Shown here one piece after another: positions 55,948 to 64,000 of a DNA stretch of 64,000 nt. The notes below the pieces were generated by a model, which ran no database searches, was not told the DNA's origin, and was given only the letters and a program-made list of their open reading frames with translations. The position numbers and the translations under genes were made by a program. This DNA comes from Aurantimonas sp. HBX-1 (GTDB lineage Bacteria; Pseudomonadota; Alphaproteobacteria; Rhizobiales; Rhizobiaceae). The stretch spans positions 124,001 to 188,000 of the forward strand of contig NZ_CP090066.1 in assembly GCF_021391535.1 (NCBI RefSeq). Direction: 5' to 3'. Position 1 is the first letter of the stretch, and each line of letters opens with the position of its first letter.

Positions 55948-57011
55948 TCAGGCTGCTGGCAAGCGTCACCGGGCCGGAGGAGGCGGAGATCGTCATCGCC
56001 GGCGGCGCCGACCTCGTCGATCTCAAGGACCCGCGCCGCGGCGCCCTGGGCGCTGCGACGCCGGCGGTGCTGGCAGCGACGCTGCAGGCCGTGGCCGGGC
56101 GGCGGCCGGTCTCGGCGGTGGCCGGCGACCTGCCGATGGAGCCGGCGGTCGTGGTGCGCGAGGTGACCGCCCGGCTGGCGGCCGACTACGTGAAGATCGG
56201 CCTGTTCCCGGCGAGCCGCGAGGCGCGGCTGTCGGTGATCGAGGCGCTGCGGCCGCTGGCATCGAAGACCCGCCTGATCGCGGTGTTCTTCGCCGATGGC
56301 GACCCGGATTTCGACCTCCTTCCGGCGCTGGCCGAGGCCGGATTCGCCGGGGCGATGATCGATACACTCGGCAAGACGAGCGGCCGGCTGACCGCCTCGC
56401 TGTCGCCCGCCCGGCTCTGGGACTTCGTGCGGCGCAGCCGGGGGCTCGGGCTGATGAGCGGCCTTGCGGGCTCGCTGGAGCCGCCGGACGTGGCGCGGCT
56501 GGTCGTGCTGCAGCCGGACTATCTCGGCTTCCGCGGCGCGCTCACCGACGGTCCGCGCGACGGACCGGTGACGCTCGAGGCGGTGCGGGCGATCCGCGCG
56601 CTGATCCCGCGGGACGGGCAGGCCGCCGCGGCGACGCCCGCCAGCGGCGCCGGCGACCGGATCTTCGTGCGGGACTTCGACCTGCCGCTGGAGATCGGCG
56701 CCTATGGCCACGAGCGCGGGCGCAAGCAGCAGGTGCGGTTCTCGGTCGAGGCGGAGATCGACGCGATCGCGCCCGACGCGCGGTCGATCGGCGCGGTCTA
56801 TTCCTACGACGTGATCATCGACGCGATAAGGGCCTTGGCGGAGAGCGGCCATACCGACCTCGTCGAGACGCTGGCGCTCGATCTCGCCCGCACGATCCTC
56901 GCCGATGCCCGCGTTCGGGAGGTCACCGTCAGGGTCGAGAAGCTGGAGCTCGGCCCGCGCGCGGTGGGCGTCGAGATCACCCGCCGGCGCGAGGACACCG
57001 CCCCGGCTTAG
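55944..57011 (+). CDS. MfnB-FolB fusion: (5-formylfuran-3-yl)methyl phosphate synthase + dihydroneopterin aldolase-like domain
   Basis: A 355-residue fusion. Residues ~1-225 are an MfnB (DUF556) domain with active-site-like Lys28 (VDLKDPRRGALGA), Lys84 (DYVKIGLF), Asp140 and Lys144 (AMIDTLGKTSGRLT). MfnB makes the furan head of methanofuran from glyceraldehyde 3-phosphate. Residues ~238-350 are a FolB-like domain (FVRDFDLPLEIGAYGHERGRKQQ; TDLVETLALDLARTI; VRVEKLEL), which would act on dihydroneopterin on the way to H4MPT or folate. Both cofactors serve formaldehyde oxidation. Start is TTG at 55944, inside the DUF2380 stop, with a GAGGAAG SD. The fusion is a notable arrangement. Confidence 0.85.
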   Translation: MIRLLASVTGPEEAEIVIAGGADLVDLKDPRRGALGAATPAVLAATLQAVAGRRPVSAVAGDLPMEPAVVVREVTARLAADYVKIGLFPASREARLSVIEALRPLASKTRLIAVFFADGDPDFDLLPALAEAGFAGAMIDTLGKTSGRLTASLSPARLWDFVRRSRGLGLMSGLAGSLEPPDVARLVVLQPDYLGFRGALTDGPRDGPVTLEAVRAIRALIPRDGQAAAATPASGAGDRIFVRDFDLPLEIGAYGHERGRKQQVRFSVEAEIDAIAPDARSIGAVYSYDVIIDAIRALAESGHTDLVETLALDLARTILADARVREVTVRVEKLELGPRAVGVEITRRREDTAPA

Positions 57012-57189
57012 GAGCGCTTTCGCCTGCGTTTCGAGCAGCTTGCCCTTTACCTTTCCGCAACGGGATCGATCTCTGTTCAGGAGACGTCGCGCGTTGGAGC
57101 GACGCGACCCGAATCGACCGGGACAGGCCGGACGGGGATGCACGCCGGCGGGCGTGCGGGAGGAAACGCGACAGGGCAGGGCCGGGAAC

Positions 57190-57831
57190 ATGAAGGACAT
57201 CGTGGTCGTGAAGTTCGGCGGCAGCTGCGCCGCTTCGTCGGATCTGGCGCGCTGGGTGGCGGCGGTCGAGAAGACGCGGATACCGCTGGTGATCGTGCCC
57301 GGCGGCGGCCCCTTCGCCAATACCGTCAGGCGCTACCAGCAGCGTATCGGCTACGACGACGAGGCGGCGCACGAGATGGCGATCCTCGCCATGGAACAGT
57401 TCGGCTGCGCCCTCGTCAGCCTCGCCAGTCGCCTGGTCAAGGCGGGCACGACCGAGGCGATCATGAAGGCGCTGGACGAGGGCCGGATCCCGGTGTGGAT
57501 GCCGCGCGACGCGGTGCTGGCGGACCCGAGCATCCCGAAGGACTGGTGCGTGACCTCGGACAGCCTCGCGGCATGGCTGGCGGGGCAGCTGCCGGGCGCG
57601 CGGCTCTGCCTGGTCAAGCAGATCGACATACCGGAGAGCGCCACGGTGGAGGCGCTGGTCGGCGCGCATGTGGTCGACGACTGCTTCGCCCAGCTGCTCG
57701 ATGCGGCGACCCAAGTCTATGTCGCGGGTCCCGCGGACCTCGCCTCGGCGGGGCTGCGGCTCGAAGAGGGCCAGATTCCCGGCAGGCTCGTGGCCGGGCA
57801 GACCGCCGCCGTCCCGGCGATGGCCGGATGA
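57190..57831 (+). CDS. Amino-acid-kinase-fold protein, MfnE-like (methanofuran/H4MPT biosynthesis)
   Basis: A 213-residue amino acid kinase fold protein: VVVKFGGSCAASSDL at the N-terminus, VIVPGGGPFANTVRRYQ, and SDSLAAWLAGQLPGARLCLVKQID. The size and the conserved core fit the MfnE-type kinases that phosphorylate the aminomethylfuran intermediate of methanofuran. Position between mfnB-folB and a DHPS-like gene supports this. Exact substrate not proven. Confidence 0.78.
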   Translation: MKDIVVVKFGGSCAASSDLARWVAAVEKTRIPLVIVPGGGPFANTVRRYQQRIGYDDEAAHEMAILAMEQFGCALVSLASRLVKAGTTEAIMKALDEGRIPVWMPRDAVLADPSIPKDWCVTSDSLAAWLAGQLPGARLCLVKQIDIPESATVEALVGAHVVDDCFAQLLDAATQVYVAGPADLASAGLRLEEGQIPGRLVAGQTAAVPAMAG

Positions 57832-57931
57832 GGCGCTGCGGGGCGCCGGCACGGGAAATAACCGTGCGGCACGGCGGACCAATCGGCGCAACCGGCTTTT
57901 CATCCGCCCGCGGATGGTCGACATAGCCGGC

Positions 57932-59332
57932 ATGGCGACGGAACGACTGCTCTTTGTCACCGGGCATCTGGCCCGGCCCCGGCTCGAACGGGTGCTGACC
58001 GGCCTCGGCGAGACGGCGTTCGGCTGGGCGATCGCCGATATCGGCGTGAAGGTGGCGGCGCTCGCCACCGGCGAGATCATCGAGCGGCGGCTGAAGCGGC
58101 CGGTCGAGGCGGACCGCGTCATCCTGCCCGGCCGCTGCCGCGCCGATCTCGACAGTCTTTCGTCGAGCTTCGGCGTGCCCTTCGTGCGCGGCCCGGACGA
58201 ACTCGCCGACCTGCCGGCGTTCCTCGGCCGCAAGGGCACGCCGCCGGACCTGTCGCGCCACGACATGCGGATCTTCGCGGAGATCGTCGACGCCTCGGCG
58301 CTTTCCGTGGAGGAGATCGTCCGGCGGGCCGAACCCATGCGCGCCGCCGGCGCCGACGTGATCGACCTCGGCTGCCTGCCCGACACGCCGTTCGCGCATC
58401 TGGAAGACGCCGTGCAGGCGCTGAAGGCGGCGGGCCACCGTGTCAGCGTCGATTCCGCCAATCCGGACGAGCTGTCGCGCGGCAACCGCGCCGGGGCTGA
58501 CTTCCTGCTCAGCCTCACCGAGGAGACGCTGTCGATCGCCCGCGACGGCAACGCCGTGCCGATCCTGGTGCCGGCGCGGCCGCATGATTTCGCCTCGCTG
58601 GAACGGGCGATCGGCAAGGCGCGGGAGATGGGAATCGACTTCATCGCCGACCCGATCCTCGACCCGATCCATTTCGGCTTTTCCGCCTCGCTGGTGCGCT
58701 ATCACCGGCTGCGCGAAGCCTTCCCGGACATCGAGATCCTGATGGGGACCGGCAACCTCACCGAACTCACCGACGCCGACACGTCGGGGATCACCGCGAC
58801 GCTGCTCGGCATCTGCTCGGAACTGTCGATCCGCAACCTGCTCGTCGTGCATGTCAGCCCGCACACGCGGGCGACGGTGGAGGAGCACGACGCGGCACGC
58901 CGCATGCTGTTCGCGGCGCGCGAGGATGGCGCCCTGCCGCGCGGCTACTCCTCGGCGCTGCTGCAGGTGCACGACGTGAAGCCCTTCGCGGCGACCCCGG
59001 CCGAGCTCGCCGAGCAGGCGGCGACGATCAGGGACCGCAACTACCGGATCGAGACCGCCGAGGACGGCATCCATCTCTACAACCGCGACGGCCACTTCAT
59101 CGAGACCGACGCGTTCGAGTTCTTCCCGCATCTCGAGGTGGAGAACGATACCGGCCACGCCTTCTATCTCGGGGCCGAGCTGCAGAAGGCCGAGATCGCC
59201 TGGCGGCTCGGCAAGCGCTATGCCCAGGATGCGGCGCTCGACTTCGGCGCCGCGGCGCCGCCGCGCGAGGACGACCGCACCCGGCTGGAGGCCGCCGGCC
59301 ACACGCTGAAGGCGAAGAAGCCGCCCGCCTGA
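57932..59332 (+). CDS. Dihydropteroate synthase-like protein (DUF6513), H4MPT biosynthesis
   Basis: A 466-residue protein whose middle carries a pterin-binding DHPS-like TIM barrel (IVRRAEPMRAAGADVIDLGCLPD; HRVSVDSANPDEL; MGIDFIADPILDP). An N-terminal domain starting RLLFVTGHLARPRLERVL and a C-terminal domain not found in folate DHPS flank it. Proteins of this type occur with H4MPT genes in methylotrophs and methanogens. ATG at 57932 gives the family-like start MATERLLF; ATG at 57914 is possible. No strong SD before either. Confidence 0.8.
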   Translation: MATERLLFVTGHLARPRLERVLTGLGETAFGWAIADIGVKVAALATGEIIERRLKRPVEADRVILPGRCRADLDSLSSSFGVPFVRGPDELADLPAFLGRKGTPPDLSRHDMRIFAEIVDASALSVEEIVRRAEPMRAAGADVIDLGCLPDTPFAHLEDAVQALKAAGHRVSVDSANPDELSRGNRAGADFLLSLTEETLSIARDGNAVPILVPARPHDFASLERAIGKAREMGIDFIADPILDPIHFGFSASLVRYHRLREAFPDIEILMGTGNLTELTDADTSGITATLLGICSELSIRNLLVVHVSPHTRATVEEHDAARRMLFAAREDGALPRGYSSALLQVHDVKPFAATPAELAEQAATIRDRNYRIETAEDGIHLYNRDGHFIETDAFEFFPHLEVENDTGHAFYLGAELQKAEIAWRLGKRYAQDAALDFGAAAPPREDDRTRLEAAGHTLKAKKPPA

Positions 59333-59374
59333 CCACCGGCCCGACAGACTAATCCGGACAGCAGAAAGCCCGCG

Positions 59375-59950
59375 ATGCCCTATATCCGCGAGACCATCCT
59401 CACCACGATCTCGAACGACGGCGCGGTCCACATCGCGCCGCTCGGCATCATCCAGGACGGCGACCACTGGATCATCGCGCCGTTCCGCCCGTCGACGACG
59501 CTGGCGAACATCGAGGCGACCGGGGTGGCGGTGGTCAACTATACCGACGAGGCGAAGATCTTCGCCGGCTGCCTGACCGGGCGGCGCGACTGGCCGCTCG
59601 TGGCGGTGCCGGACTGCCGCGTGCCGCGGCTCGAGGCGGCGCTGTCTCACGACGTGCTCGAGGTCGTCTCGGTGAAGGAGGACGCGACGCGGCCGCGCTT
59701 CACCTGCCGGGTGGCAGCTTCCGGCCAGCACCGGCCGTTCCAGGGCATGAACCGCGCCAAGGCGGCGGTGCTGGAGGCGGCGATCCTGGTCAGCCGTCTG
59801 CACATGCTGCCGGCCGACAAGATCGAGGACGAGATCGCGTACCTCAAGATCGCCATCGACAAGACCGCCGGCCCCGACGAGGAGCAGGCCTGGTACTGGC
59901 TCCTGGAGAAGGTGATCGACCATCTGGCGACGGTGGAAGGCAAGAGCTGA
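59375..59950 (+). CDS. DUF447-family protein (H4MPT/C1 gene neighbourhood)
   Basis: A 191-residue DUF447 protein, a flavin-reductase-like split-barrel: YIRETILTTISNDGAVHIAPLGII, FRPSTTLANIEATGVAVVNYTDEAKIFAGCLTG, and a C-terminal helical part. DUF447 genes recur in H4MPT clusters of methylotrophs and in archaea; the activity is unknown. It is the last gene of the cofactor group, 42 bases after the DHPS-like gene. Confidence 0.85.
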   Translation: MPYIRETILTTISNDGAVHIAPLGIIQDGDHWIIAPFRPSTTLANIEATGVAVVNYTDEAKIFAGCLTGRRDWPLVAVPDCRVPRLEAALSHDVLEVVSVKEDATRPRFTCRVAASGQHRPFQGMNRAKAAVLEAAILVSRLHMLPADKIEDEIAYLKIAIDKTAGPDEEQAWYWLLEKVIDHLATVEGKS

Positions 59951-60016
59951 AGCGCCGTCGCCGGACCGCGGCGGCTTGGCCGGGTACAAGTCTTCCGGTG
60001 AACACAGCGTCGCAGC

Positions 60017-60069
60017 TTCGAACCATTCCAGCTGCCATTCGTTGCACCCCTGATTTCGAACCGTTCCAG
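60017..60069. repeat. Spaced 15-nt direct repeat upstream of paoA
   Basis: TTCGAACCATTCCAG at 60017-60031 and TTCGAACCGTTCCAG at 60055-60069 differ in one base and start 38 bases apart. Each contains GAAC-C-RTTC, palindromic in the second copy. They lie 53-105 bases before the paoA start and look like tandem regulator sites. Confidence 0.6.
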
Positions 60070-60121
60070 ACTGGCGCCGCGCGGGCCGGTCGTCGGGACG
60101 AAGGGACCAGGGGACTTCACA

Positions 60122-60643
60122 GTGATCAATCTCACCATCAACGGCACCGAGCACCAGCTCGATGCGGACGTCAGGACGTCGCTGCTCGACGCGTTGCGCG
60201 ACCATCTGGCGCTGACCGGGACCAAGAAGGGCTGCGACCACGGGCAGTGCGGCGCCTGCACCGTGCTGGTCAACGGCAGGCGGATCAATTCCTGCCTGAC
60301 GCTGGCGGTGATGCACGAGGGCGACGCGATCACCACGATCGAGGGCCTTGGTGCGCCCGGTAATCTCAGCCCGATGCAGGAAGCCTTCCTGCACCATGAC
60401 GGCTTCCAGTGCGGCTACTGCACGCCCGGCCAGATCGTCTCGGCGACCGGCATGCTGGACGAGGTCGGCAAGGGCTGGCCGAGCCATGTCAGCGGCAGCC
60501 TCGACGGGGGCGCCGAGCTTTCCGACGAGGAGATCTCCGAGCGGATGAGCGGCAATCTCTGCCGCTGCTCGGCGTATCCGAACATCGTCGACGCCATCCG
60601 CACGGCCAGCGGCAAGCCCGCCAAGACCGGAGAATCGGCATGA
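60122..60643 (+). CDS. paoA: Aldehyde oxidoreductase [2Fe-2S] subunit (PaoA/YagT-like)
   Basis: A 173-residue small subunit of a xanthine-oxidase-family enzyme. The plant-type [2Fe-2S] site is Cys38, Cys43, Cys46, Cys58 (KGCDHGQCGACTVLV). The second [2Fe-2S] site is Cys97, Cys100 (QCGYCTPGQ) and Cys147, Cys149 (LCRCSAYPNI). E. coli PaoA carries a Tat signal; none is present here, so the complex is probably cytoplasmic. The start is GTG at 60122. Overlaps paoB by 4 nt. Confidence 0.92.
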   Translation: MINLTINGTEHQLDADVRTSLLDALRDHLALTGTKKGCDHGQCGACTVLVNGRRINSCLTLAVMHEGDAITTIEGLGAPGNLSPMQEAFLHHDGFQCGYCTPGQIVSATGMLDEVGKGWPSHVSGSLDGGAELSDEEISERMSGNLCRCSAYPNIVDAIRTASGKPAKTGESA

Positions 60644-61632
60644 GGGAATTCGAGTACAACCGCGCCACGGATGTCGCCGACGCGATCCGCCTCTCCGGCA
60701 CGACGATGGGCCGCTTCATCGCCGGCGGCACCAATCTCCTCGACCTGATGAAGCTGGAGGTCGAGACGCCGGACGGCCTCATCGACATCAGCCGCCTGCC
60801 GTTGAAGGACATCACCGTCGCCGACGACGGCCGGCTGCGGATCGGGGCGCTGGTTCCCAATTCCGATCTCGCCGCCGACGAGCGCGTGCGGCGTGACTAT
60901 CCGGTGCTGGCGCGGGCGCTGCTCGCCGGCGCCTCCGGGCAGCTGCGCAACAAGGCAACGACCGGCGGTAATCTCCTGCAGCGCACCCGCTGCTATTATT
61001 TCTACGACACCACGGCGCCCTGCAACAAGCGCGAGCCCGGCTCCGGCTGCGGCGCCATCGGCGGCTTCAACCGCATCCACGCCATTCTCGGCGCCAGCGA
61101 CAAGTGCATCGCCACGCATCCGTCCGACATGGCGGTCGCCCTGAGGGCGCTCGGCGCGACGATCGAGACGCGCAAGACCGACGGCTCGACGTCGGAGATC
61201 CCGATCGAGGATTTCTATCGGCTGCCGGGCGAGACGCCGGAGATCGAGACCAATCTCGAGCCGGGCGAACTGATCACCGCGGTGGTGCTGCCGAAGCCGG
61301 CCGGCGGCGTGCAGCGCTACCGCAAGGTCCGCGACCGGGCGTCCTACGCCTTTGCGCTGGTCTCGGTGGCGGCGGTCATCCGCATGGAAGGCGGCAAGAT
61401 CGCGGCGGCGAGCCTCGCCTTCGGCGGGCTGGCGCACATGCCGTGGCGCGATGCGGCCGTCGAGGCGGCGCTGGTCGGCCAGGCGCCGTCGAAGGAGCTG
61501 TTCGCCAAGGCCGCCGACATCCTCCTCAAGGATGCCAGGGGCCAGGGCGAGAACGATTTCAAGATCCCGCTGACCCGGCGAACGCTCGCCGCCGTGCTGC
61601 GCGAAGCCACCACCGAGGGAGCAACCGCATGA
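60640..61632 (+). CDS. paoB: Aldehyde oxidoreductase FAD/[4Fe-4S] subunit (PaoB/YagS-like)
   Basis: A 330-residue FAD subunit. FAD-binding FIAGGTNLLDLMKLEV and QLRNKATTGGNLLQRTRCYYFYD are typical. A cysteine set in RCYYFYDTTAPCNKREPGSGC plus a later KCIATHPSD Cys matches the extra [4Fe-4S] cluster of PaoB. It passes electrons from the Mo site to the final acceptor. Coupled to both neighbours by ATGA overlaps. Confidence 0.93.
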   Translation: MREFEYNRATDVADAIRLSGTTMGRFIAGGTNLLDLMKLEVETPDGLIDISRLPLKDITVADDGRLRIGALVPNSDLAADERVRRDYPVLARALLAGASGQLRNKATTGGNLLQRTRCYYFYDTTAPCNKREPGSGCGAIGGFNRIHAILGASDKCIATHPSDMAVALRALGATIETRKTDGSTSEIPIEDFYRLPGETPEIETNLEPGELITAVVLPKPAGGVQRYRKVRDRASYAFALVSVAAVIRMEGGKIAAASLAFGGLAHMPWRDAAVEAALVGQAPSKELFAKAADILLKDARGQGENDFKIPLTRRTLAAVLREATTEGATA

Positions 61633-63857
61633 ACAAGCATGTGATGGACAAGGCGATCGGCGAGACCCGTCTCGACCGCCAGACGCAGGGCGTCATCGGC
61701 AAGCCGGCCGACCGCTACGAGGGACCGCTGAAGGTCTCGGGCATCGCACCCTACGCCTACGAGCACCTCAAGGGCGAAGAGGTCGGCTACGGCTTCGTGG
61801 TCACGGCGGGCATTGGCAAGGGCAAGATCGTCTCGGTGGACACGCTGGCGGCGCTGTCGGCGCCCGGCGTCCTCGCCGTGGTCGAGGGCGACAGGGTGCT
61901 GCGGGCTTCCGCGCAGCCGATGAGCCCGGCGGCGCAGACGATCGACGGCCAGGTCTTCCACTATGGCCAGCCCGTGGCGATGGTCGTGGCGACGAGCTTC
62001 GAGGCGGCGCGGCACGCGGCGAAGCTGGTGACCGTCGAATACGAAGCGGAGGATGGCCGCTACGATCTCGCCGAGGTCCAGCACACCGGCGTGCCCTCTC
62101 AGCGCGGCGTCATGCCCTCCGATACCGGGCGCGGCGACTTCGAGGCGGCCTTCGAGAAGGCCGAAGTGAAGTTCGACCAGACCTACACGACGCCGTCCCA
62201 CCATTCGGCGGCGATGGAGCCGCAGTCGACGGTGGCGAAATGGGAAGGCGACCAGCTGACGGTGTGGTCGTCCTGCCAGCTGCTCGAGACCAACGTCCAG
62301 CAGATCGCCAAGGGCGTCGGCGTGCCGGTCAAGAACGTCCGGCTGCTCAGCCCCTATATCGGCGGCGGCTTCGGCAACAAGCTCGGCATCGGCCCGGACG
62401 CGGTGCTGGCGGCGCTCGGTGCCAAGGCAGCCGGCCGGCCGGTCAAGCTGGCGCTGACCCGGCAGACGGTGTTCCAGGCGACGTCGCGGCGCTCTGAGAC
62501 CATCCAGCGCATCCGCATCGGCACCACCAAGGCGGGCCACATCACCGCCTTCGCCCACGAGACCTGGGCGGCCAATTCTCCCGGCAACGGCTTCTTCGAG
62601 CCGGCGGGCATCTCCAGCGTGTTCCTCTATGCCGGCAAGGATCGCAAGATCACCCACCGGCTGTGCGAGACCGACGTGCTGATGACCTCGGCGGTGCGCG
62701 CGCCGGGCGAGGCGGTCGGCATGCTGGCGCTGGAGAACGCCATGGACGAGATGGCGGAGGTGCTCGGGCTCGACCCGGTGGCGTTCCGCCGGATGAACGA
62801 GCCGGAGGTGATGCCGCAGGACGACACGCCGTTCTCCTCGCGCATGCTCGTCGACTGCTACGAGGAAGGGACCCGGCTGTTCGGCTGGGACAGACGACCG
62901 GCCAAGCCAGGCACGATCCGCGAAGGCGAATGGCTGATCGGCTACGGCATGGCCGCCGCCTCGCGCTCCAACTCGCTGATGAAGTCGTCGGCGGAGGTCG
63001 AAATGTCCCCGGACGGCCGCGCCACGGTGCGGACCGCGATGACCGACATCGGCACCGGCACCTACACGATCCTGCAGCAGATCGCCGGCGAGATGCTCGG
63101 CCTGCCGCTCGACCGGGTCGACGTCGTGCTCGGCGACACGTCGCTGCCTGCCTCGTCCGGCTCCGGCGGCTCCTGGGGCGCCAACAGCGCCGGCTCGTCG
63201 GTCTATGTCGCCTGCGAGGAGCTGATCGGCACGCTCGCCAAGCGGCTCGGCGTCGACGCGGACGGGCTGACCCTGAAGGACGGCTTCGCCATCGCCGGCA
63301 ACCGGCAGATCCCCTTTGCCGAAATCCTTGCCGGTGAAAGCCTGTCGGCGACCGGCACGATCGAGCCGGGCAAGACGGCCGACTCGCACCACCAGGCGAG
63401 CTACGGCGCGCATTTCTGCGAGGTGGCGGTCAACTCCGTCACCGGCGAAACGCGCGTCCGCCGGCTGCTGACGGTGGCCGCGGCCGGCCGCATCCTCAAC
63501 GAGAAGACCGCCACGTCGCAGTGTTACGGCGGGCAGATCTGGGGCATCGGCTCGGCCCTGACCGAGGAACTGGTGACCGACAAGCGCACCGGCCTCCTGG
63601 TCAATCACGACCTCGCCGAATACCACGTGCCGGTCAATGCCGACGTCCCGCAGCTTGAGGTGGTGCTGCTGGCCGAGCGCGATCCGCATGCCAGCCCGCT
63701 GGCCGGCAAGGGGATCGGCGAACTGGCGCTGGCCGGGGTGGGCGCGGCGGTGACCAACGCGATCTACAATGCCTGCGGGGCGCGGGTGCGCAGCTACCCG
63801 ATGACGCTCGACAAGGTGCTCGCCGGCATGCCCGACGCGATCGCCGACGCGGCCTGA
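61629..63857 (+). CDS. paoC: Aldehyde oxidoreductase molybdenum subunit (PaoC/YagR-like)
   Basis: A 742-residue Mo-cofactor subunit. Mo-pterin segments are PYIGGGFGNKLG, RAPGEAVGMLALE, GSGGSWGANSAGSS and, near the C-terminus, GKGIGELALAGVGAAVTNA with the likely catalytic Glu. The family oxidises a broad range of aldehydes to acids using water. With paoA and paoB it forms an alpha-beta-gamma enzyme. The Mo cofactor in PaoC is the cytosine dinucleotide form in E. coli; the maturation factor PaoD is not seen before the window ends. Confidence 0.93.
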   Translation: MNKHVMDKAIGETRLDRQTQGVIGKPADRYEGPLKVSGIAPYAYEHLKGEEVGYGFVVTAGIGKGKIVSVDTLAALSAPGVLAVVEGDRVLRASAQPMSPAAQTIDGQVFHYGQPVAMVVATSFEAARHAAKLVTVEYEAEDGRYDLAEVQHTGVPSQRGVMPSDTGRGDFEAAFEKAEVKFDQTYTTPSHHSAAMEPQSTVAKWEGDQLTVWSSCQLLETNVQQIAKGVGVPVKNVRLLSPYIGGGFGNKLGIGPDAVLAALGAKAAGRPVKLALTRQTVFQATSRRSETIQRIRIGTTKAGHITAFAHETWAANSPGNGFFEPAGISSVFLYAGKDRKITHRLCETDVLMTSAVRAPGEAVGMLALENAMDEMAEVLGLDPVAFRRMNEPEVMPQDDTPFSSRMLVDCYEEGTRLFGWDRRPAKPGTIREGEWLIGYGMAAASRSNSLMKSSAEVEMSPDGRATVRTAMTDIGTGTYTILQQIAGEMLGLPLDRVDVVLGDTSLPASSGSGGSWGANSAGSSVYVACEELIGTLAKRLGVDADGLTLKDGFAIAGNRQIPFAEILAGESLSATGTIEPGKTADSHHQASYGAHFCEVAVNSVTGETRVRRLLTVAAAGRILNEKTATSQCYGGQIWGIGSALTEELVTDKRTGLLVNHDLAEYHVPVNADVPQLEVVLLAERDPHASPLAGKGIGELALAGVGAAVTNAIYNACGARVRSYPMTLDKVLAGMPDAIADAA

Positions 63858-63920
63858 TCCCGCAAGCGGCGACCGGCGGCGAACCCGCCGCCGGTCGCCG
63901 CCGGCAGCTCGGCAGGATGC

Positions 63921-64000
63921 TCAGGCGGCGCGGGTGCTGCGCCGCTCCACCATGGTCGGCTCGAACGTCCGGTGGGTGTTGCGGCCGCTGGCCTTGGCCG
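63921..64000 (-). CDS. 3' end of a possible LacI-family regulator (partial)
   Basis: The last 80 bases read on the minus strand as ...GRNTHRTFEPTMVERRSTRAA then stop at 63921. The PTMVERRST ending resembles the effector-domain C-terminus of LacI/GalR-family regulators (pattern P-LVvR-ST). Only 25 codons are visible, so the call is weak. It is convergent with paoC, 63 bases away. Confidence 0.4.
   Translation of the reverse strand, partial: AKASGRNTHRTFEPTMVERRSTRAA

Noticed and set aside
60017..60121. Sigma-54 promoter at the paoA repeats
   Set aside because: A TGGCGC-like -24 element occurs at about 60071 but no TTGC at the -12 position follows at the right spacing.

Overview
The window reads as a high-GC alphaproteobacterial chromosome, most likely Hyphomicrobiales (Rhizobiales). 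Supporting signs are a Mur/Fur-type manganese box, NasS/NasT control of nitrate assimilation, an XoxF lanthanide methanol dehydrogenase locus, and tetrahydromethanopterin (H4MPT) cofactor genes. No mobile element, CRISPR array or rRNA was seen. Both tRNA genes encode their CCA ends. Almost all DNA is coding, with many 1-4 nt ATGA/GTGA/TGATG overlaps. Several genes appear to use GTG or TTG starts backed by clear Shine-Dalgarno (SD) sequences.

Layout. 1-3.3 kb: a visibly AT-richer restriction-modification island on the minus strand (vsr, m5C methyltransferase, Eco29kI-type GIY-YIG endonuclease, Z1-type ATPase cut by the window edge), next to lepA. 3.3-12.3 kb: lepA, a Tat-exported Arg-rich protein, a sitABCD-type Mn/Fe ABC importer behind a Mur box, CYTH and CHAD polyphosphate-type genes, and pcaF. 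12.3-14.4 kb: an iron alcohol dehydrogenase and an SDR. 14.5-25.6 kb: a complete nitrate assimilation block on the minus strand, nasT-nasS followed by a leader with a terminator, then nrtA-nrtB-nrtD-nirB-nirD-nasA. 25.8-26.4 kb: tRNA-Phe and tRNA-Thr. 26.5-35.8 kb: a metallo-beta-lactamase-fold protein, a cytoplasmic GGT-family enzyme, small unknown genes, pncB, a MarR-EmrA-EmrB efflux operon and a DJ-1/PfpI protein. 35.8-37.6 kb: a periplasmic GGT.

37.8-55.3 kb is a PQQ/lanthanide methanol oxidation locus. It holds xoxF-xoxG-xoxJ and a CXXCW rhodanese-like protein. Around them are the quinoprotein relay proteins (SoxYZ-like carrier, zinc hydrolase), two YVTN beta-propellers, a SRPBCC protein, a three-part ABC system of the PQQ-alcohol-dehydrogenase type, a histidine kinase and LuxR-type regulator, and several secreted proteins of unknown function. 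One of these carries a 13-residue Asp/Glu tract. 55.4-60 kb holds a DUF2380 protein and four genes for the C1 carrier cofactors: an MfnB-FolB fusion, an MfnE-like kinase, a DHPS-like protein and DUF447. 60.1-63.9 kb is a paoABC-type molybdenum aldehyde oxidoreductase. The last bases hold the 3' end of a possible LacI-family gene.

How the genes work together (inference): XoxF oxidises methanol in the periplasm and passes electrons to the cytochrome XoxG. Formaldehyde is handled by the H4MPT/methanofuran route whose cofactor genes lie just downstream, and other aldehydes may go to PaoABC. No mxaF is present here, so this locus would be the lanthanide-dependent methanol system. The most interesting unexplained signals are the acidic-tract protein, matching Ala/Pro-rich low-complexity segments on XoxF and XoxG, a long hairpin between xoxF and xoxG, the MfnB-FolB fusion, the nas leader RNA, and a spaced 15-nt direct repeat ahead of paoA.
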